Below are positions 26,813 to 34,572 of a DNA stretch of 64,000 bases, in pieces. The DNA comes from Thermosphaera aggregans. GTDB lineage: Archaea > Thermoproteota > Thermoprotei_A > Sulfolobales > Desulfurococcaceae. Every line of letters starts with the position of its first letter. Positions within the stretch are counted from its first letter, which is position 1. Under the pieces are notes generated by a model. That model did not search any database. It had not been told where the DNA came from and saw only the letters and a program-made list of their open reading frames with translations. Where the stretch lies: assembly GCF_014962245.1 (NCBI RefSeq), contig NZ_CP063144.1, positions 486,582-550,581 of the forward strand, written 5' to 3'. A program made the translations under genes and the position numbers.

Positions 26813-27457
26813 ATGGGTATTGGAGACTTATCCGTAGGAGGGAGTGTTAAGCTTAAAGGACCTGTCAAGCTTGGGACTCTCTCAATCGCTGGAAGCCTGA
26901 GTGTTGAGGGGGATCTTGAAACAGATGTCCTCGAAGTAAGCGGGTCGGCGAGGATCACGGGCGTGCTGAGGTCGGGTAGAATCACGGTTTCAGGCTCCCT
27001 AACTGTTGAGAAAAACGTCGAGGCAGGTAAAATAGAGGTTTCAGGATCATTAAGTGTTTCTGAAAAGGTTGAGGCTGAAAACCTAAGCGTTTCAGGCTCT
27101 TTGAAAGCCGGCGAGGCTCGCGCAAATCGGCTTGAGATATATGGGATGGCGAGAGGCGGTAGCTTCAAGGGTCGAGAGGTAGAGGTTGGCAGGAAATCCG
27201 AGGTTCACGGCTTAATGGTAGGCTGCAACGTGGTGGTTGCGAGAAACGCTTCGGTTGACAGAGTGGTGGGCAAGCAGGTGAGGATTGGCAGAGGTGCAGA
27301 GGTGGATTACTTGGAAGCTGAGGAGGCTGTTGTAGAGGATTCGGCCACGGTTGGAGTGCTAGTGTATGTTGTGAAAGCCGAGCTGAGCGATAAATCCCGG
27401 GTAGGGGAGTTGAGAAAAACCGATAAGCTGAGCATCGCCTTGGATTGCAACGTTTAA
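26813..27457 (+). CDS. Bactofilin-like polymer-forming beta-helix protein
   Basis: A 214-residue protein built almost fully of short beta-helix repeats: GSLSVEGDLETDVLEVSGSA, then repeated VSGSL units about every 17-20 residues. This is the layout of bactofilins and related polymer-forming cytoskeletal proteins. No catalytic residues, signal peptide or membrane segment is seen, so it probably acts in the cytoplasm or at the membrane face. The pairing with the winged-helix gene downstream and the palindrome upstream suggests autoregulation. Whether it forms filaments is inference. Confidence 0.7.
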   Translation: MGIGDLSVGGSVKLKGPVKLGTLSIAGSLSVEGDLETDVLEVSGSARITGVLRSGRITVSGSLTVEKNVEAGKIEVSGSLSVSEKVEAENLSVSGSLKAGEARANRLEIYGMARGGSFKGREVEVGRKSEVHGLMVGCNVVVARNASVDRVVGKQVRIGRGAEVDYLEAEEAVVEDSATVGVLVYVVKAELSDKSRVGELRKTDKLSIALDCNV

Positions 27458-27482
27458 ACAAGCGGGGAAGAGTGGAGGCTTT

Positions 27483-27770
27483 TTGGCCATCACGAGGAGA
27501 AACAGGTGTGTTCACGACATCGTATACGATATTTTAACCGTTTTAAGCAGGAATGGTGAGATGTGTAAGACAGCCCTATGCTTGAGCGCTAACCTGCCAG
27601 TGGACAGATGCAACAGGATCTTAAAGCTATTAGAGGCGAACGGGCTTATACGTCGAGAACCTGATGAACGGGTCAAGCGATACCGAATTTGCGAGAGAGG
27701 ATATGTCTACCTTGGATTATATGTGAAGGTTCACGAGATACTCCTGTTCCCGAAGCCGGGTGGAAGGTAG
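27483..27770 (+). CDS. Winged-helix DNA-binding protein
   Basis: A 95-residue winged-helix protein: helices at about residues 10-25 (HDIVYDILTVLSRNG), a recognition helix near 38-52 and a wing with RREPDERVKRYRICERG. It has three Cys in the first 40 residues. The start is a TTG with GGAGG five bases upstream. It lies 25 bases after the bactofilin-like gene, so the two are probably co-transcribed. A role as repressor of the operon is inference. Confidence 0.7.
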   Translation: MAITRRNRCVHDIVYDILTVLSRNGEMCKTALCLSANLPVDRCNRILKLLEANGLIRREPDERVKRYRICERGYVYLGLYVKVHEILLFPKPGGR

Positions 27771-27850
27771 GAAAAAAGCTTCGAATTTTTAACGTAAATT
27801 GCTACACGTTTTTAGGTGGAGAAGATTGGGGAAAAATGGATTGATTCTTT

Positions 27851-28078
27851 CTAAGATTTGAAGACTCTGCCCTTCAACAATTCATCGATCAGAACTAGTA
27901 CCCCGTTTATTATCAAATATATCGCTATTAGTAAAGCTACGAGGTCGGGCCATATCCATATGACTATGCCGAAGAGAAGCATCAGTATACCTATGATAAT
28001 TCTCGGCGCGCTTATCTTGAAATATTTTTTCAACAATTCGTCTACAGTTTTCTCAGCCATCTCCACCAACCTCTCCAC
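27851..28078 (-). CDS. DUF3096-like small membrane protein
   Basis: A 75-residue protein: a short amphipathic N-terminus (MERLVEMAEKTVDELLKKYF) and two membrane helices. The stretch GILMLLFGIVIWIWPDLVALLIAIYLI is close to the DUF3096 pattern (given as motif; residues about 30-57). Function unknown. First in a run of small membrane protein genes on the minus strand, but separated from the next by about 27 bases. Confidence 0.6.
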   Translation of the reverse strand: MERLVEMAEKTVDELLKKYFKISAPRIIIGILMLLFGIVIWIWPDLVALLIAIYLIINGVLVLIDELLKGRVFKS

Positions 28079-28105
28079 ATTGGTTATATATAAATCTTTA
28101 CTTTT

Positions 28106-28525
28106 CTATTTAAATTTTTCGATAATCCCCAGCATCTCGTCCAGCGAGGATATTGCCGAGTATATGGCAAGGAATGATGCTAAAGTATATATAATAATTG
28201 AAAAGTTAGCACTCACAATCACATTATCCATTGAGATCTCGGCAACACCGTAGTTAGTAGCTACGAGGAACACGTAGATTATCACTAAGCTTCTAAGTAT
28301 TTTGAACCCGATTGAGACAGGGCTTGAAGCTACTACCGCATTTATGGCTGAGAGAGCGATCACGATGGCGAAATATACTGCCAGCCAGGAGGGCCCTAGG
28401 CCTACGGGTAGTCCAAAGTTACTCATCAACATAGGGATTAACACTAGGTATAACACGTATTGAACAGCCCCGTACGCTAGCTCTTTCGAAACCCTCATCG
28501 CAGTGTCTTTCAAAGAATCACTCAT
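28106..28525 (-). CDS. Four-helix membrane protein, unknown
   Basis: A 139-residue protein with four hydrophobic segments and short polar loops. No family recognised. Its start overlaps the end of the upstream gene by four bases (ATGA), so the two are coupled. Part of a set of three coupled small genes (28106-29162). Confidence 0.5.
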   Translation of the reverse strand: MSDSLKDTAMRVSKELAYGAVQYVLYLVLIPMLMSNFGLPVGLGPSWLAVYFAIVIALSAINAVVASSPVSIGFKILRSLVIIYVFLVATNYGVAEISMDNVIVSANFSIIIYTLASFLAIYSAISSLDEMLGIIEKFK

Positions 28526-28851
28526 GGCTGCCCACCTGTAGTGTTTAATCTTATCTCAAAAGGGTACAGCCCCGCTACGGTGAAAGAGATCCTGATTGGC
28601 TCGCTCATCACGTCGCAGTCCACGGGGCGTTCCCGCACAGAACCCTTCTCCAGGTCTCCAATCACTACTTCCGACTGACCCATCCACAATGTGAATCCAA
28701 CCAGCTTAACGTTCCCCTCGTAGGAGACTCTTACACCGCAGTACTCACCATCTCTAATAGGCTCCAACCCGATTATCTCCCCGTTTGAGGCTGAAATATC
28801 GGTGACGAAAATCGCGAGCGGAGACATCAAGACGATCAAGGTGAAAAACAA
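28522..28851 (-). CDS. Short extracellular protein with N-terminal anchor
   Basis: A 109-residue protein with a short hydrophobic N-terminus and a beta-rich outer domain with two Cys (GEYCGVRVSYEG, RPVDCDV). The TTG at 28851 is used because no ATG or GTG is in frame; the frame stays open and hydrophobic for several codons upstream, so the true N-terminus may be longer. Function unknown. Confidence 0.45.
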   Translation of the reverse strand: MFFTLIVLMSPLAIFVTDISASNGEIIGLEPIRDGEYCGVRVSYEGNVKLVGFTLWMGQSEVVIGDLEKGSVRERPVDCDVMSEPIRISFTVAGLYPFEIRLNTTGGQP

Positions 28852-28859
28852 TAGGATTA

Positions 28860-29162
28860 TTAACCCTGCTTTGAAGACTCCGAACGTTGCGGAACACCTT
28901 TCTCAATTCTACGTAGCTCCAGGAGCATGTGAACCCCATTTCTCAGCAAGACAGAGCCCCCGTAGATCACCAATCCTATGAATCCTAACTTAGCAACCAG
29001 GCCCAGAAGCTCGTACAGGATTCCTGATAAAGCCTCCTCGGGCCCTCCTGAGACAATTCTAGGCACGTAGGTGTAGAGCTGAACGAGAGCCAGCGCAACC
29101 CCTAGACCGATAAGGAGTATCCCTAAAAGGAATAGAATAATGCTCTGAGTTTCAGGCTTCAA
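28860..29162 (-). CDS. Two-helix membrane protein, unknown
   Basis: A 100-residue protein with two membrane helices (about residues 8-30 and 55-78) and a charged tail (ELRRIEKGVPQRSESSKQG). No family recognised. First gene of the three-gene set, with an AT-rich region upstream. Confidence 0.5.
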   Translation of the reverse strand: MKPETQSIILFLLGILLIGLGVALALVQLYTYVPRIVSGGPEEALSGILYELLGLVAKLGFIGLVIYGGSVLLRNGVHMLLELRRIEKGVPQRSESSKQG

Positions 29163-29254
29163 AATACCACTCTCAAACCACCAGTATGAGGGGAGGGGTT
29201 TTTAAACATGGTGGAAAATTTTTAATTCCCGGTGAAAAGTAATACTTGTTTAAA

Positions 29255-29343
29255 GGGCCCGTCGTCTAGCCTGGTTAGGACGCCGCCCTTACAAGCCATC
29301 CTGGGAGAGGCGGAGGCCCGGGGTTCAAGTCCCCGCGGGCCCA
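29255..29343 (+). tRNA. tRNA-Val(TAC) with a 14-base intron
   Basis: Acceptor GGGCCCG/CGGGCCC, anticodon stem CCGCC (29283-29287)/GGCGG (29309-29313), loop CTTACA-A with anticodon TAC, T-arm CGGGG-TTCAAGT-CCCCG, discriminator A. The loop is interrupted between positions 37 and 38 by AGCCATCCTGGGAG (29294-29307), the canonical archaeal intron site. Confidence 0.93.
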
Positions 29344-29419
29344 TTCCAAGTCCTTGAGCTCAGGGTTTTCAATGAGCAAAGATCGATTTGGATAGTATGT
29401 GAGAAAGCTTTTTAATGGA

Positions 29420-29504
29420 TCCCGCGGGGGGGAATTGAACCCCCGGCCACCCGGTGACTGTGGTCCCACTACAGCCGGGCGCTCTGCCGCTGAGCTACCG
29501 CGGG
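29420..29504 (-). tRNA. tRNA-Tyr(GTA) with a 13-base intron
   Basis: Minus-strand cloverleaf: acceptor CCCGCGG/CCGCGGG giving the archaeal Tyr identity pair C1-G72, D-stem GCTC/GAGC, anticodon stem CCCGG/CCGGG, loop CTGTAG-A (anticodon GTA), T-arm GGGGG-TTCAATT-CCCCC, discriminator A. An intron TGGGACCACAGTC (29456-29468) sits between positions 37 and 38. Confidence 0.93.
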
Positions 29505-29572
29505 ATCCATTTTTAATCTAGATTAAGGGCTTCTTATAAGTTTTACCAGGGATAGTTTAAAACGGTGTTACC

Positions 29573-30199
29573 ATGGGTTTTGAGCCACAGGTGTTGAGTG
29601 TTTTAAGGAGAGATATTGAGACTGTTTCTAAAATGCTTGACGAGAAGGATAAGGTTAGGGAGGAGGCGATCAGGCTTGTGAGAGAGATTGTCAGGCTGTC
29701 AGGCGATCTTATCTCATCAGTTCATGCTAAAAGAGTAGAGAATGCCGTAAAAATCCTGGAGAGCCTTAAGGCTAGGAAGGAGGAGTTTCTCGCTCTCCTA
29801 TCAAAGCATCCTGACCTACTATACTCTGGGCTTTCCTATAACGCTTTAAGCGAGTTCGCGGAAGCGGTCATCGTGTATCATTTAGTGTTGGAGGGGAGAA
29901 TGCCGTCTCTCGAGGAGATCGATGTACCAATACCTGCTTACCTGCAGGGGCTTGGGGATGTTGTGGGAGAGCTTAGAAGGTACATTGTAGATCTTCTCGA
30001 CCGCGCACTGGTTGAAGAAGCAACGCGCTATTTAAGGATCATGGAGGCAATCTATGAGAGCCTGAAGCGTCTCGACTACCCTGACGCGATAACCCCTGGG
30101 CTGAGGCACAAGGTAGATGTTGCTGCGAGGCTTGTGGAGGATACGAGGGTTTTGATTTTAACCACCAAGAACTCTTTGAGAACGCTTGGAAACCTTTAA
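29573..30199 (+). CDS. Translin-family protein
   Basis: A 208-residue, mostly helical protein of the translin/TRAX family, which makes octameric ring-like RNA-binding or RNA-cleaving assemblies. The family blocks are YLQGLGDVVGELRR (near residues 123-136), MEAIYESLKRLDYPDAITPGLRHKVD (about 160-185) and the final DTRVLILTT. Archaeal translin-like proteins are known but little studied. It is a single gene with an AT-rich region 25 bases upstream. Confidence 0.85.
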   Translation: MGFEPQVLSVLRRDIETVSKMLDEKDKVREEAIRLVREIVRLSGDLISSVHAKRVENAVKILESLKARKEEFLALLSKHPDLLYSGLSYNALSEFAEAVIVYHLVLEGRMPSLEEIDVPIPAYLQGLGDVVGELRRYIVDLLDRALVEEATRYLRIMEAIYESLKRLDYPDAITPGLRHKVDVAARLVEDTRVLILTTKNSLRTLGNL

Positions 30200-30332
30200 A
30201 ACTCGGCGTTAACCTCGCTGAGAACATCTCGGCTAAGCCTCTGCAAGGCCTGGGAACGCTGGACTCAGACTATTCCTCAATGCGTCAACTCTACGTGCAT
30301 CAGTCGTTACTCGCTGGCGAGAGCTTTTAAGA

Positions 30333-30411
30333 TGGTTCAGGTTTTTCACCTTCATCTAATCCGGGTATGACGTAGGAGTATATTCAGAACGGCTCTTCCT
30401 CATCATTCCTG
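30333..30411 (-). ncRNA. Candidate C/D-box sRNA
   Basis: Minus-strand order: C box ATGATGA (30400-30406), 12-base guide-like spacer, CTGA (30384-30387), a spacer of about 25 bases, AGATGA (30352-30357), 11-base spacer, CTGA (30337-30340). The guide lengths fit; the D'-C' spacer is longer than usual, which lowers confidence. It lies just after the stop of the glycosyltransferase gene. Confidence 0.3.
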
Positions 30412-30432
30412 TGTCAGGTCCGCAATTTCCAA

Positions 30433-31554
30433 TCATCCATAATAAATGTATTTTCTTAATGCCTGATATACTTTAAAGTGAAATGTTTCCCTGTCGAAGA
30501 AGAACGACCTGGTTCTCGCGTTCCTGCTTAATTTTTCCCACTCCTCCTTATTGCCAGCTAGTCTGCTTATTATCTCAACAGCCTCCTCCAGGGTTTCATA
30601 AGGCTTGACAATATCGGGATTGTAGTTCCCTATATCGCTCCACCCTCCACTATCTATAGGGGTAATAACGGGTGTTCCAGCCGCCATTGCCTCCACGATT
30701 GAGATCCCGAAATGCTCCCTCGGGGTTAGATGGATGTAGAGAAGGGATTCTCTATATAATTTTAGAAGCTCGCTTCTCGGGGCGTTGGGAAAGATTTCAA
30801 GAGACTCTTCGAGACCCTCGCTACTTATAGTGTTTTTTAAATTGCGATACAGGTCGTTATTGTATTCTGAGAGGGAGCCTGCTAGAACAACCTTCACACC
30901 AATCTTCTTCTTCTTCAGTAGCGATGCCAGCTCGACAGCTCTCTCGGGCTTTTTCTCAGGGCTTATTCTGGAGACTGTTAATACGTAAGGTTTTCTTTCG
31001 TAAAAGCCCAGGGGTTCCTGGATGAGAAGCGGTTTAAGGTTGGCTGGGGGGTGTATGATCAAAGGTTTTATTCCGTAGTATCTTCTGAGGAACCTTGCAG
31101 TGAATGAGGAGTTGGCCACGAATGCTTTAGCTCTTCTAAACACGAATGGGAATGCCACAGCATTTATGAGTGAGTAGGCTTTTCCAACGATTCTTCCAAT
31201 CCCTTTCACCCCGGGATAGTATGTATCGTGGGGCATTAGGCTAGGGTAGTGGAAGTATATTACATCTCCGATACCTGAAATAGCGTCGCCGCTAGTGTTT
31301 ACTGTTAAAACAGGCTTCCCGGGCGGCTCGCCTAGCCCGATATCATAGTTCTCCAACTCGTCAACCCATATGCCGAAGAATCCTGTGATCCTTAGCAAAT
31401 CCTCAGGCTTTCGAAGGGTCCACGAGTCAATGTATGCTTCAAACCCTTTCTTCGCGAAAGCAATTGCTGTTTCTATGGTAACGTACTCGCTTCCGCCAGG
31501 CCCCATTACCATTGTGTTAATCATATGATGTTTCACTACAATGTGTTTTGTCAT
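30433..31554 (-). CDS. Glycosyltransferase family 4 type
   Basis: A 373-residue GT-B glycosyltransferase. The C-terminal half carries VLTVSRISPEKKPERAVE and the family signature EHFGISIVEAMAAGTPVITP, where Glu binds the sugar nucleotide. The N-terminal half has GPGGSE typical of GT4 and several basic or aromatic patches. It likely transfers a sugar from a nucleotide donor to a lipid, glycan or protein; the acceptor is unknown. ATGA overlap with the MBL-fold gene links it to that operon. Confidence 0.85.
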   Translation of the reverse strand: MTKHIVVKHHMINTMVMGPGGSEYVTIETAIAFAKKGFEAYIDSWTLRKPEDLLRITGFFGIWVDELENYDIGLGEPPGKPVLTVNTSGDAISGIGDVIYFHYPSLMPHDTYYPGVKGIGRIVGKAYSLINAVAFPFVFRRAKAFVANSSFTARFLRRYYGIKPLIIHPPANLKPLLIQEPLGFYERKPYVLTVSRISPEKKPERAVELASLLKKKKIGVKVVLAGSLSEYNNDLYRNLKNTISSEGLEESLEIFPNAPRSELLKLYRESLLYIHLTPREHFGISIVEAMAAGTPVITPIDSGGWSDIGNYNPDIVKPYETLEEAVEIISRLAGNKEEWEKLSRNARTRSFFFDRETFHFKVYQALRKYIYYG

Positions 31555-32609
31555 AAGCAGTATTCCTCAATCTGCGACTCTTGATCTCCGGGAAGCGTGA
31601 CAGTGCAGTAACCCTTCTCCCTGAGGGAAGAGGCAAGCCCTTGAGGATCCCCATTCCTCGACGCATCCACTACGACAAGGCCTGGTTTAGCCGTCTCCAC
31701 GTACTGGACTAGATCGTCGAAATCGCTGTGATCGCTGAGGGCTACCAGGTACGTGTAGTCATCCACCCTCCTGAAGGGCTCGCGGAACTCCCAGCCGCTT
31801 AAGACTATGTGAAGGGCTGATCCGTCAAGCCTGCGCCTTGAAGCGGACATCATGTGTTTGAACACCACGCTTCTCTCAAACCTTCTCCCAGGGCCTTCCT
31901 TGAAAACATTGGCTATTCTGAAACCGTATTTCTCAAGCGCCTTAGTGATCTCGTAAATCTTCTCAGTTAACACGAAGGGCTCGCTCACGCCTTTCTCCCT
32001 GAGGATCTTCATGGCTTCCTGCACCTTACCGTGGTACCCATATATGAACACCTGCCCGTAGTATGACAGGCCGTAGTTGACCAGCTCGTAGAGAATTCCT
32101 GGTACAGAGTCTTTGAAAGGCCTGCGATGCGTGGGATTACCGTAGGTTGCTTCTATGACTAGGACATCCAGGTTTTTCATTACAGCTGTCTTCTTGGTTA
32201 GCTTAAAATCGCCGGTGTATCCTAATCTATATCCTTTGTACTCGACCATGACCTGTGCAGAGCCTACTATATGGTCAGCTGGTAGCAGGGTTACTTTCTC
32301 AACCCCTGTTGAGAAAACCTGGTTGTACTCTAACGCCTTAGCCTTCATTTTAAACAGTGTTCTAAGAGACCTGCCCACGTATCCCAAGAGTTCAATCATT
32401 TCAATAGTAACTGGTGTGGCTAGTATAATCTCCGATTCTCTCACGCTGTCCGAGAGCTGATTTACATGGTCGGAGTGGGCGTGGGTCACTACCCTTATCC
32501 TTCTGCCTCCATGACCGTCAACGGATATGTTCTCCCCTAGCAGTATAGCACCGTTTTCGAGAATATTCACATGTTTCAGTAGTTCGCGGTAGTAGTATTG
32601 ATTGAGCAA
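31551..32609 (-). CDS. MBL-fold nuclease-like hydrolase
   Basis: A 352-residue metallo-beta-lactamase-fold protein. The metal motif is THAHSDHV (about residues 42-49); LPADHIVGSAQVMVEY and LGYTGDF (Asp metal ligand) follow, then VIEATYG. The C-terminal ALSDHSDFDDL contains the second His of beta-CASP/SNM1-like nucleases. It resembles the exonuclease group found with DNA ligases and the RNA-cleaving CPSF group but is shorter than the latter and lacks KH domains. Starts with a TTG nine bases after the RHH gene. Confidence 0.8.
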   Translation of the reverse strand: MLNQYYYRELLKHVNILENGAILLGENISVDGHGGRRIRVVTHAHSDHVNQLSDSVRESEIILATPVTIEMIELLGYVGRSLRTLFKMKAKALEYNQVFSTGVEKVTLLPADHIVGSAQVMVEYKGYRLGYTGDFKLTKKTAVMKNLDVLVIEATYGNPTHRRPFKDSVPGILYELVNYGLSYYGQVFIYGYHGKVQEAMKILREKGVSEPFVLTEKIYEITKALEKYGFRIANVFKEGPGRRFERSVVFKHMMSASRRRLDGSALHIVLSGWEFREPFRRVDDYTYLVALSDHSDFDDLVQYVETAKPGLVVVDASRNGDPQGLASSLREKGYCTVTLPGDQESQIEEYCL

Positions 32610-32618
32610 CTCAGACCC

Positions 32619-33326
32619 CTACTCAGGGTTTTTGAACAAAGGCTTCCAAACCCTTGTCTTAGGGTCGTAGATTATGAGGTTGTCATCGTAAAGGGCTCTC
32701 CAGAGCGCGAACCCTTTCTCCCCCAGGGCCTGCTTTATCTCATCCTCCTTGTTCGTTGTAACCGTTTTGAAAAGCTTTTCTTTGAACTCCTCCCAGAAGC
32801 CTCTGTCCACGGCTATTCTCTCCCTGCTCAGCTTCAACACTACAGCCCCTTCTCTTTCAAGGTAGGAGAAGAAAGCATCCCGTTGAATCCGGGGAGGGAG
32901 AGTGCTCTCGAACAGGATTTTATCCTCGCTAAGCCTTTCAATACCTGTTTTATAAGCCCTACCCCGTTGAACAGGCGGGGGCGGTTTCGCCTCAGCCTTT
33001 TTCTCAGACAACTCCTTAACAACGCTCTCGATATGGTCAACCCTCTCGTAAAGCTCGGTTAACTGTCTCCTTAAAGAATCAATAACTGAGAGGGACTTGT
33101 TCAGCTCATCCTGGAGCCTGCGCTCAAGCTTCTGCCTCAGCTTCTCGAGCTCAACCTCTCTAGCGGCCTCAGGTCCTAGCACCTGTTGCTTAACGATTTC
33201 CTCTATAAGGGCTGAGACATCCGTGAAACCCTTCCTCTCCGCCAAAGCTTTCAGCTTCTCGTAAGTATCGCGGGAAACCCGTATTTTCAGCTCAAACGTT
33301 TCATCAGCTTCCATAATAGCATCCAA
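32619..33326 (-). CDS. Ribbon-helix-helix protein with coiled coil
   Basis: A 235-residue protein. The N-terminus (about residues 8-50) has the ribbon-helix-helix pattern FELKIRVSRDTYEKLKALAE; residues 55-115 form a long coiled coil; a Pro-rich linker (KPPPPVQRG) leads to an alpha/beta C-terminal domain. This layout suggests a DNA-binding dimer with an effector or partner domain. First gene of the operon with the MBL-fold protein and the glycosyltransferase. Targets unknown. Confidence 0.65.
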   Translation of the reverse strand: MDAIMEADETFELKIRVSRDTYEKLKALAERKGFTDVSALIEEIVKQQVLGPEAAREVELEKLRQKLERRLQDELNKSLSVIDSLRRQLTELYERVDHIESVVKELSEKKAEAKPPPPVQRGRAYKTGIERLSEDKILFESTLPPRIQRDAFFSYLEREGAVVLKLSRERIAVDRGFWEEFKEKLFKTVTTNKEDEIKQALGEKGFALWRALYDDNLIIYDPKTRVWKPLFKNPE

Positions 33327-33376
33327 ACCTATATTATTAGTTTAAACTCTCATTTAAACAAGGAGGGTTTTAAGAA

Positions 33377-34234
33377 TTGCTGTACGCTGACTCACACCTT
33401 CACACAAACCCTCTCCAAGGCTTAGGGGCGGGCAGGGTAGCTAAGAAGTTTAAGAAGGAAGGAGGCTGGTTCATATCGCTTGTCTCTCTCCCACCATACC
33501 ATTACGGTTTCACCGAGATATCGGTCGACTCCTACAGGAAGACCCTTGACCTGCTTGTAAGGGAGGCGGAGTCCGCTAGGAGTGAGGGGTTGAGCGTTGT
33601 AGCCCTAGCAGGATTCCACCCGAGCGAAGTAGACGAGTATTTGAGAAGGGGCCTCAGCAAGAAGGAGGTTTACGAGCTGGCGGTGAAGGTTCTCAACTTG
33701 ATAATTGACTATGTAAGGAAGGGCCTGATCCACGGGATAGGCGAGGTTGGGCGGCAGCACTACGGCACGAGTCCGGAGAGGCTGGTATTATCAGAGACGA
33801 TAATGATGGAGGCCCTGGAGCTAGCCTGTCAGCACCAAGCCCTCGTCCACCTACACCTTGAGCAGGGGGGTTGGGCAACAGCTTTCAACATTGCGAAAAT
33901 ACTTGATAAAATCCCTTGCAAGAGCAACAGGGTGGTGCTCCACCATGTTAACTATGAGACAGGATTGTGGAGCAGCGTGCTCGGTCTCCCGGCAACCCTC
34001 CCGGTTAAGACTAGCTTGGAGAAAATCCTGGGAACGCCTGGAATACGGCTCGACGGGTTCCTGGTAGAGTCCGACTTTATAGATGATCCTAAGCGGCCCG
34101 GGGTTTCAGCATACCCGTGGGAGATTCCCAGGTTTTTCAACGAGAAGCTTGAGAGGAGTGAGGTTTCCGAGGAAACCGTGTTCAAGCTGAACGTTGACAA
34201 TGTTTCGAAAATCTACGAGGTGCCTCCTCCATGA
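33377..34234 (+). CDS. TatD-like metal-dependent hydrolase
   Basis: A 285-residue amidohydrolase-fold protein of TatD type. Metal-binding motifs seen: DSHLHT at the N-terminus, GIGEVG (Glu ligand, about residue 121), VHLHLEQ and HHVNYE. TatD proteins are DNases or act in DNA and RNA quality control. The start is a TTG; conserved sequence begins right after it. Divergent from the RHH gene, and its end overlaps the next gene by four bases (ATGA). Confidence 0.75.
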   Translation: MLYADSHLHTNPLQGLGAGRVAKKFKKEGGWFISLVSLPPYHYGFTEISVDSYRKTLDLLVREAESARSEGLSVVALAGFHPSEVDEYLRRGLSKKEVYELAVKVLNLIIDYVRKGLIHGIGEVGRQHYGTSPERLVLSETIMMEALELACQHQALVHLHLEQGGWATAFNIAKILDKIPCKSNRVVLHHVNYETGLWSSVLGLPATLPVKTSLEKILGTPGIRLDGFLVESDFIDDPKRPGVSAYPWEIPRFFNEKLERSEVSEETVFKLNVDNVSKIYEVPPP

Positions 34235-34572
34235 GCAATGCTTTGCAACAGAGATGCGAGATCTGCATGGTTAACGACGCGGTCTACACATGCAGGTTGT
34301 GCGGTAGAAGGGTGTGCAGGCAGGACTTCGATGATCAGCGAGGAATCTGCAAAGTATGCTCTCTCACGCTTTGCGAGCTCTGTGGGAAACAGTTATCAGT
34401 AGGCTACTGCGTAGTATGCGGTAGGCTGGGATGTGAGGACTGTATGATCCAGGTTTCAAACGTAGCCTACATATGCCGGGACTGCTTCGCCAGGAACAAG
34501 AGTGTTAAAACTGCTTATAAATTCCTCATTAACCCTAACAGGTGGTGGTTTGATGGTTTTGAAAACCGGTAA
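34231..34572 (+). CDS. Multi-zinc-finger protein
   Basis: A 113-residue protein with about fourteen Cys in repeated CxxC pairs: CEICMVNDAVYTCRLCGRRVC, then CKVCSLTLCELCG, CVVCGRLGCEDC and CRDC (pieces of one Cys-rich region, residues 9-86). The first part resembles B-box/HIT-type fingers. Probably an RNA, DNA or protein binding adaptor. Translationally linked to the TatD-like gene and overlapping the AIR-synthase-like gene by 20 bases. Confidence 0.6.
   Translation: MSNALQQRCEICMVNDAVYTCRLCGRRVCRQDFDDQRGICKVCSLTLCELCGKQLSVGYCVVCGRLGCEDCMIQVSNVAYICRDCFARNKSVKTAYKFLINPNRWWFDGFENR

Noticed and set aside
26746-27168. 140-codon frame antisense to the bactofilin-like gene
   Set aside because: Ser/Thr/Pro-rich product mirrors the repeats of the sense gene; it is a shadow of the repeat.
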